Virus record (IMG/VR): IMGVR_UViG_3300025312_000064
Coordinates: 1 to 39,209 of that record
From: a virus
Reading direction: 5' to 3' (one strand)
Length of the DNA: 39,209 nt
Positions 8,560 through 15,684 of the stretch are shown in pieces; positions within the stretch are counted from its first letter, which is position 1; each line of letters starts with the position of its first letter. The notes under the pieces are model-generated. The model ran no database searches. It worked only from the letters and a program-made list of their open reading frames with translations, and had not been told where the DNA came from. The position numbers were made by a program, and so were the translations under genes.

Positions 8560-9486
8560 TCACGCTTTGAAAACCAATAAGTACTCGTGATTCTTTGGAG
8601 CGATGCGCTTCAAGTTGAAATCGACTGCAAAGAGCCTGTTCATCCCGCCGACCAAGCCCTCGATTATCCAAGTGTCGTGCAGGGTGTAGCCCGCTCGCCC
8701 GTACAGTGCGATCGTGTCGGTATGGTAGCTATAGAACTTGCCCTCTCTGCGAAAGTCATTGACGTTGACCACGACCCACGCACCCGCCTTGAACTTGGGA
8801 TGCCACGCTTTCGCTACCTCGTACATGCTCTCGAGAAAGGCGGGGTAAGTGCTGTTTGTGCCGAGCTGTTCAGGCTCGTTGCCGTAGAACTCGATATCCC
8901 AATAGGGCGGCGACGTAAAAGAAAAATCGCCGATGCCGTCAGGTATGTCGAGAGGCGTTCTGCTGTCGCCTCGAGTGATGTTGATGCCGACCTCAGGCTG
9001 ATCTCTGATGATCAGCTTTCGCACATGCTCGCAGTAGGCAAAGAAATCCTCGCTCACGTCGTACCCCCAATAATTGAGCGAGCGCATCTTGGCAACCTGC
9101 ATGCGCACACCCTGTCCCATGAACGGGTCAAGATAGTTGTCAAATGGCTTGGCGTAATACTTGATGCAAAAGTCGACGAGCTCTGCTGGCATTGTCGACG
9201 CTCGAGCGCTGTCTTGCTGTGTTGCTTTCACGCCACCGATCACGCCGATCGACTTGCGCAGTCTCGACTGGCTATCGTCGCCCATCATCGCCGCGGCTGA
9301 TCTCAACGTAGACGGGTTCTCTTTCTGATAGCTGTGCATTCGAGCACTGAGCGCACCACGCCCCAAGTGCAGAACTGATCTCGGGATAAAGCCGAACTGC
9401 TTATGTAGATCCGCGCGGCGGTCTTGCCCCGCTTCGACAGAAGCTTTCAGCTCAGCGACGTTCTTTGCTTTCTTTGCCTTAGCCAT
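8560..9486 (-). CDS. DNA methyltransferase (TSPPY type, N4-cytosine or N6-adenine)
   Basis: A SAM-dependent amino-methyltransferase. The cofactor motif I is DPFMGQG (120-126), followed by GYD (141-143) and GDS (173-175), and the catalytic motif IV is TSPPYWD (191-197). Motif I precedes motif IV, and the TSPPY form is most often seen in N4-cytosine enzymes, though adenine specificity is possible. About 95 residues of charged N-terminal sequence precede the core. No cognate nuclease is adjacent. It follows a ParB-like gene, with a small membrane gene between them. A likely role is protection of phage DNA from host restriction or marking of DNA for packaging; the target site cannot be read from the sequence. 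Confidence 0.88.
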   Translation of the reverse strand: MAKAKKAKNVAELKASVEAGQDRRADLHKQFGFIPRSVLHLGRGALSARMHSYQKENPSTLRSAAAMMGDDSQSRLRKSIGVIGGVKATQQDSARASTMPAELVDFCIKYYAKPFDNYLDPFMGQGVRMQVAKMRSLNYWGYDVSEDFFAYCEHVRKLIIRDQPEVGINITRGDSRTPLDIPDGIGDFSFTSPPYWDIEFYGNEPEQLGTNSTYPAFLESMYEVAKAWHPKFKAGAWVVVNVNDFRREGKFYSYHTDTIALYGRAGYTLHDTWIIEGLVGGMNRLFAVDFNLKRIAPKNHEYLLVFKA

Positions 9487-9643
9487 AGAGACGAGCTCCC
9501 GCGATCAGAATGATCGTAGCCAATATGAGCGCAACAGCGATCGCGAGCAAGACGATCTGCCCTACCGTTGGGATGCGTGCGCTGTCGATCGCCCTGATCG
9601 CTCTGCGCAAACTCTCTAAGTCTTGAATTTCCTCGGGTGTCAT
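9479..9643 (-). CDS. Small membrane protein, 54 residues
   Basis: A short frame, ATGA-coupled to the ParB-like gene upstream and overlapping the methyltransferase start by 8 bp. The N-terminal half is charged and helical (TPEEIQDLESLRRAIRAID); residues 29-49 form one hydrophobic segment. It probably sits in the membrane with its N-terminus in the cytoplasm. No family recognised; the coupling on both sides makes it a real gene. Confidence 0.7.
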   Translation of the reverse strand: MTPEEIQDLESLRRAIRAIDSARIPTVGQIVLLAIAVALILATIILIAGARLYG

Positions 9644-10356
9644 CGTTTGAACATCACTTCGAGAATCTTGCCGAGCGTCGTCTTTTTGCTCTTACGCAAG
9701 CTCTCGACTCGCTTCGCAAAAGCGTCATACGTCTTGCGACTGATCAAGCCCCTGTACTCACCGAACGCAAAGCGCACGTTGTCCTCGCCTACGTTTTGAT
9801 CTTGAAACTCACCGAACTCTTTGCGCCCGCCCTCAGCTTCGAGCTCGCCCATCTGCAAAGCGATCGCCTGCATGTCGTTGTCAGAAATCGAGATCGGGAG
9901 TTGCCCCTGTTCTTTGAGCTCAGTGATCAGCGCAAGGTATCCCTCATTCCACAGCTCGAAATGATCAGCACCCGCCAGCGTCAGATTGTTGTGATCGACT
10001 GCGAACTGCTCAGCTTCGCTGACGCTCTTGGCGTTCACGCCAACCTGCACAGGCAAGCACCATTCCCCTGTTTCTGTGTCGAGCAGTACACCAGCAGGGG
10101 GCAGAGACTTTCCTTGCGCCTGCATGCGTTCCAGAGCTTCCAGACGGCCGTTGCCACCCACGAGAGCACCGAGTGTCTCGTCGTAGATCGGCGCATCACG
10201 AAAGCCGTATCTGCGCAGGGATGCGATCAGTTTGTCGAAATCGTGGCGCTTAGGATTCTTTTCCCACTTACGAGCTTGGCTCAGTCGAACATAGATGATC
10301 GAGAGCCTTATGCCTTTGTCGGTGACGGCCGCGGCCGTGAGCGACTTGTTTGTCAT
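9640..10356 (-). CDS. ParB/Srx-like domain protein
   Basis: Residues 15-110 match the ParB N-terminal fold: a strand-helix start, then LVGGNGRLEAL at about 66-75, the nucleotide-binding GxxR motif of the family. The rest is charged and helical, with no obvious centromere-binding HTH. Phage proteins of this kind commonly sit next to a DNA methyltransferase, as here, and some have nuclease or NTPase activity. I infer a DNA-modification or packaging-related role rather than partitioning, since no ParA partner is present. Confidence 0.75.
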   Translation of the reverse strand: MTNKSLTAAAVTDKGIRLSIIYVRLSQARKWEKNPKRHDFDKLIASLRRYGFRDAPIYDETLGALVGGNGRLEALERMQAQGKSLPPAGVLLDTETGEWCLPVQVGVNAKSVSEAEQFAVDHNNLTLAGADHFELWNEGYLALITELKEQGQLPISISDNDMQAIALQMGELEAEGGRKEFGEFQDQNVGEDNVRFAFGEYRGLISRKTYDAFAKRVESLRKSKKTTLGKILEVMFKR

Positions 10357-10365
10357 AGTCGCAGA

Positions 10366-11022
10366 CTATATCACAGCGAGCTTTGGCGCGGGCGGCTTGA
10401 GCGTTTGTAAGTTGAAATCGAGCCGCTCGAGTGACACCCACAGCGAGCCCGTTCTGCTGATCAGAGGCACATACACATCGATATTGTCAGCGGGGTTGAC
10501 GATCTTGCCTTGCCGAGTGATCACTGTGAACTTGTGAATGAGCGTCGGCTTCGTCTTGTAATTCATACGAGACGGGTCAGGCACGATCGGCTTTTTCTTG
10601 TCGCCCAACACCATGGTCTTGATCTGCGCTGAGTTACCTACGATGTTGAGCACCTCGACGAAATTGCCGCCGAAGCCCAGCGTGTCGATAAACGTATCTC
10701 TGTTTCGCCAACCTGCAGGCGGCGAGACGAGAAACTTGTAAGAGCGCCACCCGTTGAGCACAGCAACGAAAGACTCCCACTCAGTGAACAGCTCGATATT
10801 GTCTTTGACGAGCTTGCCATCTTTCGACAGCTTTTTGATCGAGAACGGGCAAGTCTCGGGCGTTGCGTTGTAGGGAATTTTTGTGTCGGGGAAATACTTA
10901 GGGAACTTGCCGCCCCTGTACGGCAGAGCCATTCGAGAAAGCACGAGCTTACCTTTCGCGTTTCGCATAAACTGGTAATCGTGCTTGAGCTGAGCAAGTC
11001 GAGCCATGGGCGCAGTGTACAC
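10366..11022 (-). CDS. Unknown protein, 218 residues
   Basis: First gene after the terminator at 11064-11093, so probably first in the packaging operon. The GTG at 11022 is preceded by AGGGG at a suitable distance; an ATG at 11007 is the alternative start. The sequence is rich in lysine, proline and aromatic residues (GGKFPKYFPDTKIPY), with a WRSYKFLVSPPAGWRNRDTF segment near the middle. It has no membrane segment and no motif I recognise. A structural or DNA-associated protein is possible. Confidence 0.65.
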   Translation of the reverse strand: MYTAPMARLAQLKHDYQFMRNAKGKLVLSRMALPYRGGKFPKYFPDTKIPYNATPETCPFSIKKLSKDGKLVKDNIELFTEWESFVAVLNGWRSYKFLVSPPAGWRNRDTFIDTLGFGGNFVEVLNIVGNSAQIKTMVLGDKKKPIVPDPSRMNYKTKPTLIHKFTVITRQGKIVNPADNIDVYVPLISRTGSLWVSLERLDFNLQTLKPPAPKLAVI

Positions 11023-11063
11023 CTAAACCCCTGAGGTCGCCAAACCACTATAGGGTCAAAATA

Positions 11064-11093
11064 AAAGAGCTCAGCATCTACGCTGAGCTCTTT
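11064..11093 (-). terminator. Rho-independent terminator, end of leftward early operon
   Basis: A perfect 12-bp stem (AAAGAGCTCAGC with its complement) and 6-nt loop, followed leftward by TTTTATTTT. It lies 6 bp beyond the stop of the 23-residue gene. Confidence 0.85.
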
Positions 11094-11098
11094 CTCGA

Positions 11099-11170
11099 CT
11101 AGAACGGGGGCTCGTCGCCGCCTTCTTCTGCGTCGGTCTCGTCGTCGAGATCGGTATTCTCAAACCACAT
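11099..11170 (-). CDS. 23-residue acidic protein ending like the SSB C-terminal tail
   Basis: The frame starts at an ATG that overlaps the upstream stop (TAATG) and ends 6 bp before a strong terminator, so it is positioned as the last gene of the operon. After a short MWFENTD start, nearly every residue is acidic or small, and it ends EEGGDEPPF. That matches the acidic tip with terminal Pro-Phe that bacterial SSB proteins use to dock partners. No SSB was found in the window. I infer a possible SSB-tail mimic; chance is not excluded for so short a frame. A -1 fusion to the upstream gene is ruled out because that frame meets TGA and TAG first. Confidence 0.5.
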   Translation of the reverse strand: MWFENTDLDDETDAEEGGDEPPF

Positions 11171-11466
11171 TAGCTATCACCCCCTTTCTTTTTGCGCTCT
11201 CTCGCTCGTCGCCCTTGCCCTGAGTGTATTTCGGGGGCAACGATGCGCTTGACAGCTCGAATGTGCTTGCAGTCGCCAGCTTGCGAACCTCTCGGCGTTA
11301 CGCATTTGGCGCAGACGAAATACACAAAGCCCGTTTTCTTGAAAGAATAGCGCCACACCGTGATCTGCTTGTCAGTGCTGATCTCGGTTACATGCCACGT
11401 TTCCTCAGAGTGATTCGAGGCGAGCGCGTGATCTGTGCTCTGATGCTCTACTTTCCAACGTCTCAC
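11170..11466 (-). CDS. SWIM-like zinc-finger protein, 98 residues
   Basis: It starts at GTG 11466, with the shared GAAAGCTGAGG ribosome site 4 bp upstream. Residues 48-70 contain CAKC followed by DCKH, a spacing close to the CxC...CxH SWIM zinc motif, preceded by a two-strand YSFKKTGFVYFV segment. The C-terminus is strongly basic (RRARERKKK). This suggests a nucleic-acid or protein-binding protein. It is coupled to the SSB-tail-like gene downstream. Confidence 0.65.
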   Translation of the reverse strand: MRRWKVEHQSTDHALASNHSEETWHVTEISTDKQITVWRYSFKKTGFVYFVCAKCVTPRGSQAGDCKHIRAVKRIVAPEIHSGQGRRARERKKKGGDS

Positions 11467-11470
11467 TTTT

Positions 11471-11481
11471 CCTCAGCTTTC
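11471..11481 (-). promoter_or_regulatory. GAAAGCTGAGG ribosome-site element, copy 1
   Basis: Exact 11-bp copy; it decides the GTG start at 11466, 4 bp downstream. Confidence 0.8.
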
Positions 11482-11482
11482 T

Positions 11483-11770
11483 CTAGTCGTCAAAGTCTTT
11501 ACGATCGTTTTCGCCATAGATGCGAATGACGAACGCCGCTTCCTCGAGAGGCAGTTCACGCTTACACCACCTGATCGCCTCGTCTGCGTCTTGCACGAGC
11601 CCTTGATGTGTGTACGTCTGATACCCGTCGCCGTTCAGCTCGTAGAGCGCAAAGCCAAAACCCACAACCTCGAACATGCGCTTCGGCGGGAACGTCTCGG
11701 TCGAGGCGCAGATTATCTTTCGCCCATCGGGCAACGTGTAACGCACGACGCTCTGATCAGGCTTGCTCAC
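11483..11770 (-). CDS. Unknown protein, 95 residues
   Basis: Starts at a GTG coupled to the upstream stop (GTGA). It looks like a small globular alpha/beta protein (VRYTLPDGRKIICAS, FGFALYEL, DADEAIRWCKREL) with an acidic C-terminus. No family recognised. Confidence 0.6.
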   Translation of the reverse strand: MSKPDQSVVRYTLPDGRKIICASTETFPPKRMFEVVGFGFALYELNGDGYQTYTHQGLVQDADEAIRWCKRELPLEEAAFVIRIYGENDRKDFDD

Positions 11771-12123
11771 AGATCACGCTCGAAGATCAACCAAAAGACA
11801 TCACGCACAACATCGGGCGTAGGCGGGCGGCTCTCGGCAATCGGCTTGTCAGAGAACATGCGCATCAGGTTTCCCATCGGTCTGCCACAGTCGAGGCAAG
11901 ACCACTCGCCCTCTTTCATGCCGACGAACGGAAACTCGGTGTCGTTAGCCTCAAAGATCGAAAAGCTTGCCTGCCACGTCGTTTCGATGCCAGTGCCGAT
12001 CAAACGCTCGTGCTTGCAGTTGAGCATCTTGTCGATCGCCTCTTGTATCTGTTTCTTTGCGATCTCTCGCATGCGCTCTCTGAGCTCGGGCAAGCCCTCG
12101 ATTTTGATTGTTACCTTACCCAT
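11767..12123 (-). CDS. Unknown protein with Cys/His pairs, 118 residues
   Basis: I set the start at ATG 12123, which overlaps the upstream stop as ATGGGTAA; longer in-frame extensions run into the neighbouring gene. The N-terminal third is a strand followed by a charged helix (IKIEGLPELRERMREIAKK). CKHERL near residue 36 and CLDCGRP near 79 could form one zinc site. Function unknown. Confidence 0.6.
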   Translation of the reverse strand: MGKVTIKIEGLPELRERMREIAKKQIQEAIDKMLNCKHERLIGTGIETTWQASFSIFEANDTEFPFVGMKEGEWSCLDCGRPMGNLMRMFSDKPIAESRPPTPDVVRDVFWLIFERDL

Positions 12124-12766
12124 TGAGCACAGTCTCTTGCATTTCGCTCTCTGAGCAGTAGAACTCAGCGTACTCTCGGCGACATCGATACCAACCGATC
12201 GGCGGGATGCCGAAATCGTCGTCAGCAGTGATATCTTGACCGAGTGCAACCATCATCGCTTGATCTTCCGTACAGCCATCGAGTAAAGAGGCTTCGTAGA
12301 TCGGGCGAGTCTCGCCGTCGAGAATGCCATCGATCACTTTCTGACTTGCAACATCAGAAGCGACGAGCTCGTGCGACGCATCATTGCTCTTGCCGCTACC
12401 CAAGACGTAGAGACGCATATTCGCAGGCTCGACAAAGCTGAACTCATGTGGAGAAACTCTCAGCGCTTCGCCCTGATAGATGATCTTTCGAGCTCGAGCA
12501 TAGTTAGGCTCGAAGCCGAAACCATCCCAAAACAGATCACGGTCGAACGTGGGATCTGCTAGATCGAACTCGATTTCTTCGCCCTTACGTCGCTTCGCTC
12601 TGAGCTGAGCGTCAGTAGGCTCGTAGCCGTCGAGATCGCCGATAGCCAGCGCGTGCCGAGCCGAGCTTTGAGCGAAGCCCTCGTGCGCCCAAGGGGTCGA
12701 CCAAAAGATCGAGAGCTTGGGCGGCGAAACCTCAGTCGGTAGTTTCTTGATCAGAATTATCCACAT
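12116..12766 (-). CDS. Unknown protein, 216 residues
   Basis: An acidic protein with a helical C-terminal half. It begins MWIILIKKLP, a short strand rather than a signal peptide, and has conserved-looking aromatic patches (FWSTPWAHEGF, GIPPIGWYRC). No known motif found. It sits in a run of small early genes downstream of the replication module. Confidence 0.6.
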   Translation of the reverse strand: MWIILIKKLPTEVSPPKLSIFWSTPWAHEGFAQSSARHALAIGDLDGYEPTDAQLRAKRRKGEEIEFDLADPTFDRDLFWDGFGFEPNYARARKIIYQGEALRVSPHEFSFVEPANMRLYVLGSGKSNDASHELVASDVASQKVIDGILDGETRPIYEASLLDGCTEDQAMMVALGQDITADDDFGIPPIGWYRCRREYAEFYCSESEMQETVLNG

Positions 12767-12768
12767 AG

Positions 12769-12984
12769 CTAACCCTTACCCTCAACGCTCTTGATCTCAA
12801 TTGCGTCGAGCTTCTCGAACAAGTTGTCTGCGTCTTTCTGCGCCTGATCAGCCGCCTCTTTCATCGCGGCGAGCTTGATCAGCACAGCAAGAGGGGTTCG
12901 CTTTGTCGCCCCGTAACGCTGGCGCAGATAGTAAGCGAGCTCCCGAGCCTTTCTGTCAGTCATTTTGATCTCTATTCGTGCCAT
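12769..12984 (-). CDS. Small helical protein, 71 residues
   Basis: Preceded by the second 22-bp dyad and a GAGGTGATAA ribosome site. The N-terminus (RIEIKMTDRKARELAYYLRQRY) resembles the strand-helix pattern of small ribbon-helix-helix DNA-binding proteins; the rest is a charged helix. The DNA-binding idea is inference from form only. Confidence 0.6.
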   Translation of the reverse strand: MARIEIKMTDRKARELAYYLRQRYGATKRTPLAVLIKLAAMKEAADQAQKDADNLFEKLDAIEIKSVEGKG

Positions 12985-12995
12985 TTATCACCTCA

Positions 12996-13017
12996 GAGTT
13001 AATTTACAGATTAACTT
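12996..13017. repeat. 22-bp dyad, copy 2 of 3
   Basis: Differs from copy 1 at two positions (one end base and one centre base). It overlaps the stop codon of the upstream gene and ends next to the ribosome site of the gene at 12984. Confidence 0.7.
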
Positions 13018-13550
13018 CTATCCATCAGCTTTTCAGCGCGCTTGTTGTACTTGGCGATCGCCTTGTCGATAGTACGCAAAGTCTTTTGAGCATCGTTTCG
13101 ATGTTCACCTAGTAGATAAAGCAGTCTCGAAACAGCAGAAAGCTCATCGTGCAAAACATTATTTGAGCCTTCGTCGAACTTGTCTTGGTAGCTGAGCTCG
13201 CTGAGCATGCCGTCGAGAGCGTGGTAACTCTTGCCGCGCTTGATCGCCTTGAAGCTTACGATCTTAGGCACGTCAAATCTGAGCGAGACGACCCAGATCA
13301 CAACAGCGCCGTCAGGGTCGCCCTCTAAGCCTAGTTGTCGACGATGATCGTGAACCTTGCGAGCATGCAACGAACAGAAGCCGAAGCCATCGATCGTCTC
13401 AAACACCTTGCCACGACACTGATGCGAGCCGAACGATCGACCACCATCAGCCACAGAAACGCGGCAACGTTCGAGACTAGGCTTGTAATTGCGTTGAAGA
13501 GCGCTTCCTACAAAAACAGTCACGCCAAATTTCTGAAAATCATCCCTCAT
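13011..13550 (-). CDS. Unknown protein with possible zinc site, 179 residues
   Basis: ATGA-coupled to the upstream gene. Residues 28-63 contain C, HQC and CSLHARKVHDH, a C/H-rich patch likely to bind zinc. The C-terminal 80 residues are helical and charged (AIAKYNKRAEKLM at the end). No family recognised. Its stop lies inside the second 22-bp dyad. Confidence 0.6.
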   Translation of the reverse strand: MRDDFQKFGVTVFVGSALQRNYKPSLERCRVSVADGGRSFGSHQCRGKVFETIDGFGFCSLHARKVHDHRRQLGLEGDPDGAVVIWVVSLRFDVPKIVSFKAIKRGKSYHALDGMLSELSYQDKFDEGSNNVLHDELSAVSRLLYLLGEHRNDAQKTLRTIDKAIAKYNKRAEKLMDRS

Positions 13551-13918
13551 TTCTTCACCTCATCTTGACTGAGTGCCACGAACTCAACGCCGTCGATCGT
13601 GTCGATGATGCCAAAGAACTGATCGTCGCACTCTACGAACACAGGGCGATCGCCGCGGCCAGCAGAGACAGTCTTGCCTCTGAACTCGGGATGCACCCAG
13701 AGAAACCACTCGACCAACGTGCCAATCGCCGCGTCTCTGCTCGTCGGGCGGCGTGGCTCTTTGACCTCTTTCGCGACGATCGTGCGCACAGCGGCAGTCG
13801 AAAGATTGCGCTTCTGCAAGAACGATCGCTTTGCAAGAGAAACGTTCTCGGCGGCAACGAAATCAGTCTCGTTGCCGCCGATCACCATTGTTACCTTGAA
13901 CATCTTTTGCTTGCTCAT
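13547..13918 (-). CDS. Unknown protein, 123 residues
   Basis: ATGA-coupled on both sides. It starts with a beta strand (KMFKVTMVIGG), followed by a helix containing SLAKRSFLQKRNLSTAAVRTI, a pattern seen in small phage proteins that convert a stress-type N-terminal strand into an ordered fold. No catalytic motif is visible. Confidence 0.6.
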   Translation of the reverse strand: MSKQKMFKVTMVIGGNETDFVAAENVSLAKRSFLQKRNLSTAAVRTIVAKEVKEPRRPTSRDAAIGTLVEWFLWVHPEFRGKTVSAGRGDRPVFVECDDQFFGIIDTIDGVEFVALSQDEVKK

Positions 13919-14328
13919 TCCCAGTCTGTGCCTCCACGCCCAAGACCAACAGACGGGTCGTACTGCCCCGCTTCTTCGGCGATCTCGCGCTCGTGATCAT
14001 CGCGCTCGACTTGAGCACGATCGTCGAGCGGCTTGAGATTGTCGGCAAACGCGGTGTTGATCTCAGATGCGGTTACAGTGCCGGACACATCAGGCTCGCG
14101 GCGCTTCACGCCAACATCGATGTAATGATCTTTGTTGACATCCCAAAGGTTGGGCTTTCCATAGTGCGCCATCGAGTCGTAAATCTGCACGACGCGAATG
14201 CCGTTCGGGAACTTAGCTTCGCGCTCGAGCACTCTCGCGGCGGCGCGCAATGCTTCCTCAAAAGTTCGCTCTGCGTTGAGCAGAGTCTTGTCGTGCGATA
14301 CTTGAAAACGATACATGGTGAGCGACAT
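13915..14328 (-). CDS. Unknown protein, 137 residues
   Basis: The start at 14328 is set by the GAAAGCTGAGG element (14335-14345), which is encoded within the last codons of the upstream gene; the frame is open further upstream but overlaps that gene. The first 45 residues (MYRFQVSHDKTLLNAERTF) precede an amphipathic helix; the C-terminus is acidic and disordered. Unknown function. Confidence 0.6.
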   Translation of the reverse strand: MSLTMYRFQVSHDKTLLNAERTFEEALRAAARVLEREAKFPNGIRVVQIYDSMAHYGKPNLWDVNKDHYIDVGVKRREPDVSGTVTASEINTAFADNLKPLDDRAQVERDDHEREIAEEAGQYDPSVGLGRGGTDWE

Positions 14329-14329
14329 T

Positions 14330-14773
14330 CTAGCCCTCAGCTTTCTTGCGAGCGCTGGCTTCCGCTCTATGCTGTGCGAACATCTCGTCTCGATGATTAG
14401 CCATTTCGTTGAGCTCTTTGACTGTAACCTTGTGCGCTTTTTTCCACGCAAGCGCCAGCAGATCACGTCGAGCCTGCTCGAGTTTTCTGATCTGCGCAGT
14501 GAGATTGTCGTACTCACCTTCTTCCTCGGGGCGCATCTTGCGGACTGTGGCGTTCACATGCTCGCGGGTCGCATCAATTCTGTAATTCATATACCCGCCA
14601 TCAGACGAAAGCACGAACCTGTTTTTTAGGAGCGCACCTGTGCTCTCGACATGCTGAACTTTCATGCCAGCGATCTTGCTCACGCCGACGACTCTCTCTT
14701 TGTCGGGATGATGCACGAGCAGGGTTGCTATTTTCTTTGGCAATTTCCAATCGTGCTGTTTGAACAAAAACAT
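14330..14773 (-). CDS. Unknown coiled-coil protein, 147 residues
   Basis: A globular N-terminal half (residues 1-80) is followed by a long charged helix from about 82 to 147, likely a coiled coil. It has a clear GAAAGCTGAGG ribosome site. Preceded by the 12-bp hairpin at 14799-14827. Confidence 0.6.
   Translation of the reverse strand: MFLFKQHDWKLPKKIATLLVHHPDKERVVGVSKIAGMKVQHVESTGALLKNRFVLSSDGGYMNYRIDATREHVNATVRKMRPEEEGEYDNLTAQIRKLEQARRDLLALAWKKAHKVTVKELNEMANHRDEMFAQHRAEASARKKAEG
14335..14345 (-). promoter_or_regulatory. GAAAGCTGAGG element, copy 2
   Basis: Exact copy lying inside the 3' end of the upstream gene, 6 bp before the ATG at 14328. Confidence 0.75.
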
Positions 14774-14779
14774 TTCGTA

Positions 14780-14790
14780 CCTCAGCTTTC
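14780..14790 (-). promoter_or_regulatory. GAAAGCTGAGG element, copy 3
   Basis: Exact copy, 6 bp before the ATG at 14773. Confidence 0.8.
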
Positions 14791-14798
14791 AAATAGTT

Positions 14799-14827
14799 GA
14801 GAGAGGGCGCAGGTCGCGCCCTCTCTC
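14799..14827 (-). other. Intergenic hairpin, 12-bp perfect stem, 5-nt loop
   Basis: GAGAGAGGGCGC pairs with its complement. No U-tract follows on the leftward strand; the next element is a ribosome site. It resembles the hairpins at 22922-22950 and at the joined window ends in stem and loop length. Confidence 0.75.
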
Positions 14828-14835
14828 TCGAGACT

Positions 14836-14982
14836 TCATAAACCGCGTGCTTGCAAGACGGGCGCTATCAGCCACAGCAAGAAGCACGATCCCCCGAATA
14901 ACAAGAGCATGGCTAAAACAAACCAAGCCCAGTGATTCGAGTTCTTGCGTACTTGCTGGATGAAGCGAGAAATCTTTTGCAT
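14836..14982 (-). CDS. Small membrane protein, 48 residues
   Basis: Found by following the GAAAGCTGAGG element at 14988-14998, 5 bp before its ATG. The N-terminus is basic (QKISRFIQQVRKN); residues 18-43 form one long hydrophobic segment rich in Leu, Trp and Phe. Promoter at 15027-15054 lies directly upstream, making this the first gene of that transcript. No family recognised. Confidence 0.75.
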   Translation of the reverse strand: MQKISRFIQQVRKNSNHWAWFVLAMLLLFGGSCFLLWLIAPVLQARGL

Positions 14983-14987
14983 CTTTC

Positions 14988-14998
14988 CCTCAGCTTTC
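14988..14998 (-). promoter_or_regulatory. GAAAGCTGAGG element, copy 4
   Basis: Exact copy, 5 bp before the ATG at 14982. Confidence 0.8.
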
Positions 14999-15026
14999 GT
15001 CTAGTGCGTTTCGAGTTACATTGAAA

Positions 15027-15054
15027 ATTATACTGTGTCCAGTGTAGGGGTCAA
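15027..15054 (-). promoter_or_regulatory. Leftward sigma-70-type promoter
   Basis: -35 TTGACC (15049-15054), 16-bp spacer, -10 TATAAT (15027-15032). It sits in the 145-bp gap before the small membrane gene at 14982 and should drive the genes down to the terminator at 11064. The best promoter match I found in the window. Confidence 0.75.
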
Positions 15055-15127
15055 GCCAGCACGAGAGGCTCTTTGCTGACTTACGCTTGAGGTTTACTCG
15101 TAAAAAACTCTCATCTTCCAGTTTCGC

Positions 15128-15559
15128 TTATTTGAGCTCAAACGGGAATTTCCAAGCGCCGCCGAGCACATCGTCGTCGAACATTTCTTGCGTCGCATAA
15201 AAGCGCATGCGAAACTCGTCGGGTTGCAAACTCTCGTCGAGCTCAACGGGGTAAGTGTGATCGCCGATCTTGAGCGACAACGCTTTCGGATTTATTCGTA
15301 GTGGCGCACCGCACGATTTGCAAGTTTCGTATCTCAGTTTATTAGGCCGCGCACAATACTCGCACTCTTGCCACACCTCGCCCGCGTCAATTTCTTTTTT
15401 CAGCGTACCGCCGCGCATCGCAACCGACAAGTTCTCTAACGCTCGAGCCGCGTTCTCGGCTGACATCGAAAGCGAATCGAAATTATCGGTGAGGTACGCG
15501 TTGAACTCGGCGGCTGTAAATGGCTTGTCGGGCGGGGGCGGCATCGGCTCAAATGACAT
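15128..15559 (-). CDS. Zinc-ribbon protein, 143 residues
   Basis: A proline-rich start, a helix (AAEFNAYLTDNFDSL), then a zinc ribbon CEYC...CKSC near residues 67-83, then a beta-rich C-terminal part (IGDHTYPVEL). No ribosome site is visible before ATG 15559; an in-frame ATG at 15544 is an alternative. It is the last gene before the promoter at 15027 and follows the 22-bp repeat at 15638. Confidence 0.6.
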   Translation of the reverse strand: MSFEPMPPPPDKPFTAAEFNAYLTDNFDSLSMSAENAARALENLSVAMRGGTLKKEIDAGEVWQECEYCARPNKLRYETCKSCGAPLRINPKALSLKIGDHTYPVELDESLQPDEFRMRFYATQEMFDDDVLGGAWKFPFELK

Positions 15560-15637
15560 TTTATAAAATCGCTTTCTAGGCGTTCTCTACGCCCAACCCA
15601 TAGCAATACTCACATACACGTCAGCGGGTCTTTTCAG

Positions 15638-15659
15638 GCTTATAAGAACTGCTAAGAAA
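15638..15659 (-). repeat. TTTCTTAG-N4-TCTTAYAAG element, copy A
   Basis: Shares 20 of 22 positions with the copy at 34027-34048, and the core with 24569-24589. Both leftward copies lie 80-90 bp before a start codon in gaps without other known signals. It contains TTCTTA twice, 10 bp apart. Confidence 0.7.
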
Positions 15660-15684
15660 GAGCCTTGAGAGACAAATTGAGAAC

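Noticed and set aside
11047-11058. TTGACCCTATAGT as a leftward promoter
   Set aside because: The -35-like and -10-like boxes overlap with no spacer, so they cannot form one promoter.
11099-11466. A -1 frameshift fusing the SWIM-like protein to the SSB-tail-like peptide
   Set aside because: The -1 frame meets TGA and TAG just before the tail frame, so fusion is not possible; reinitiation at TAATG fits.
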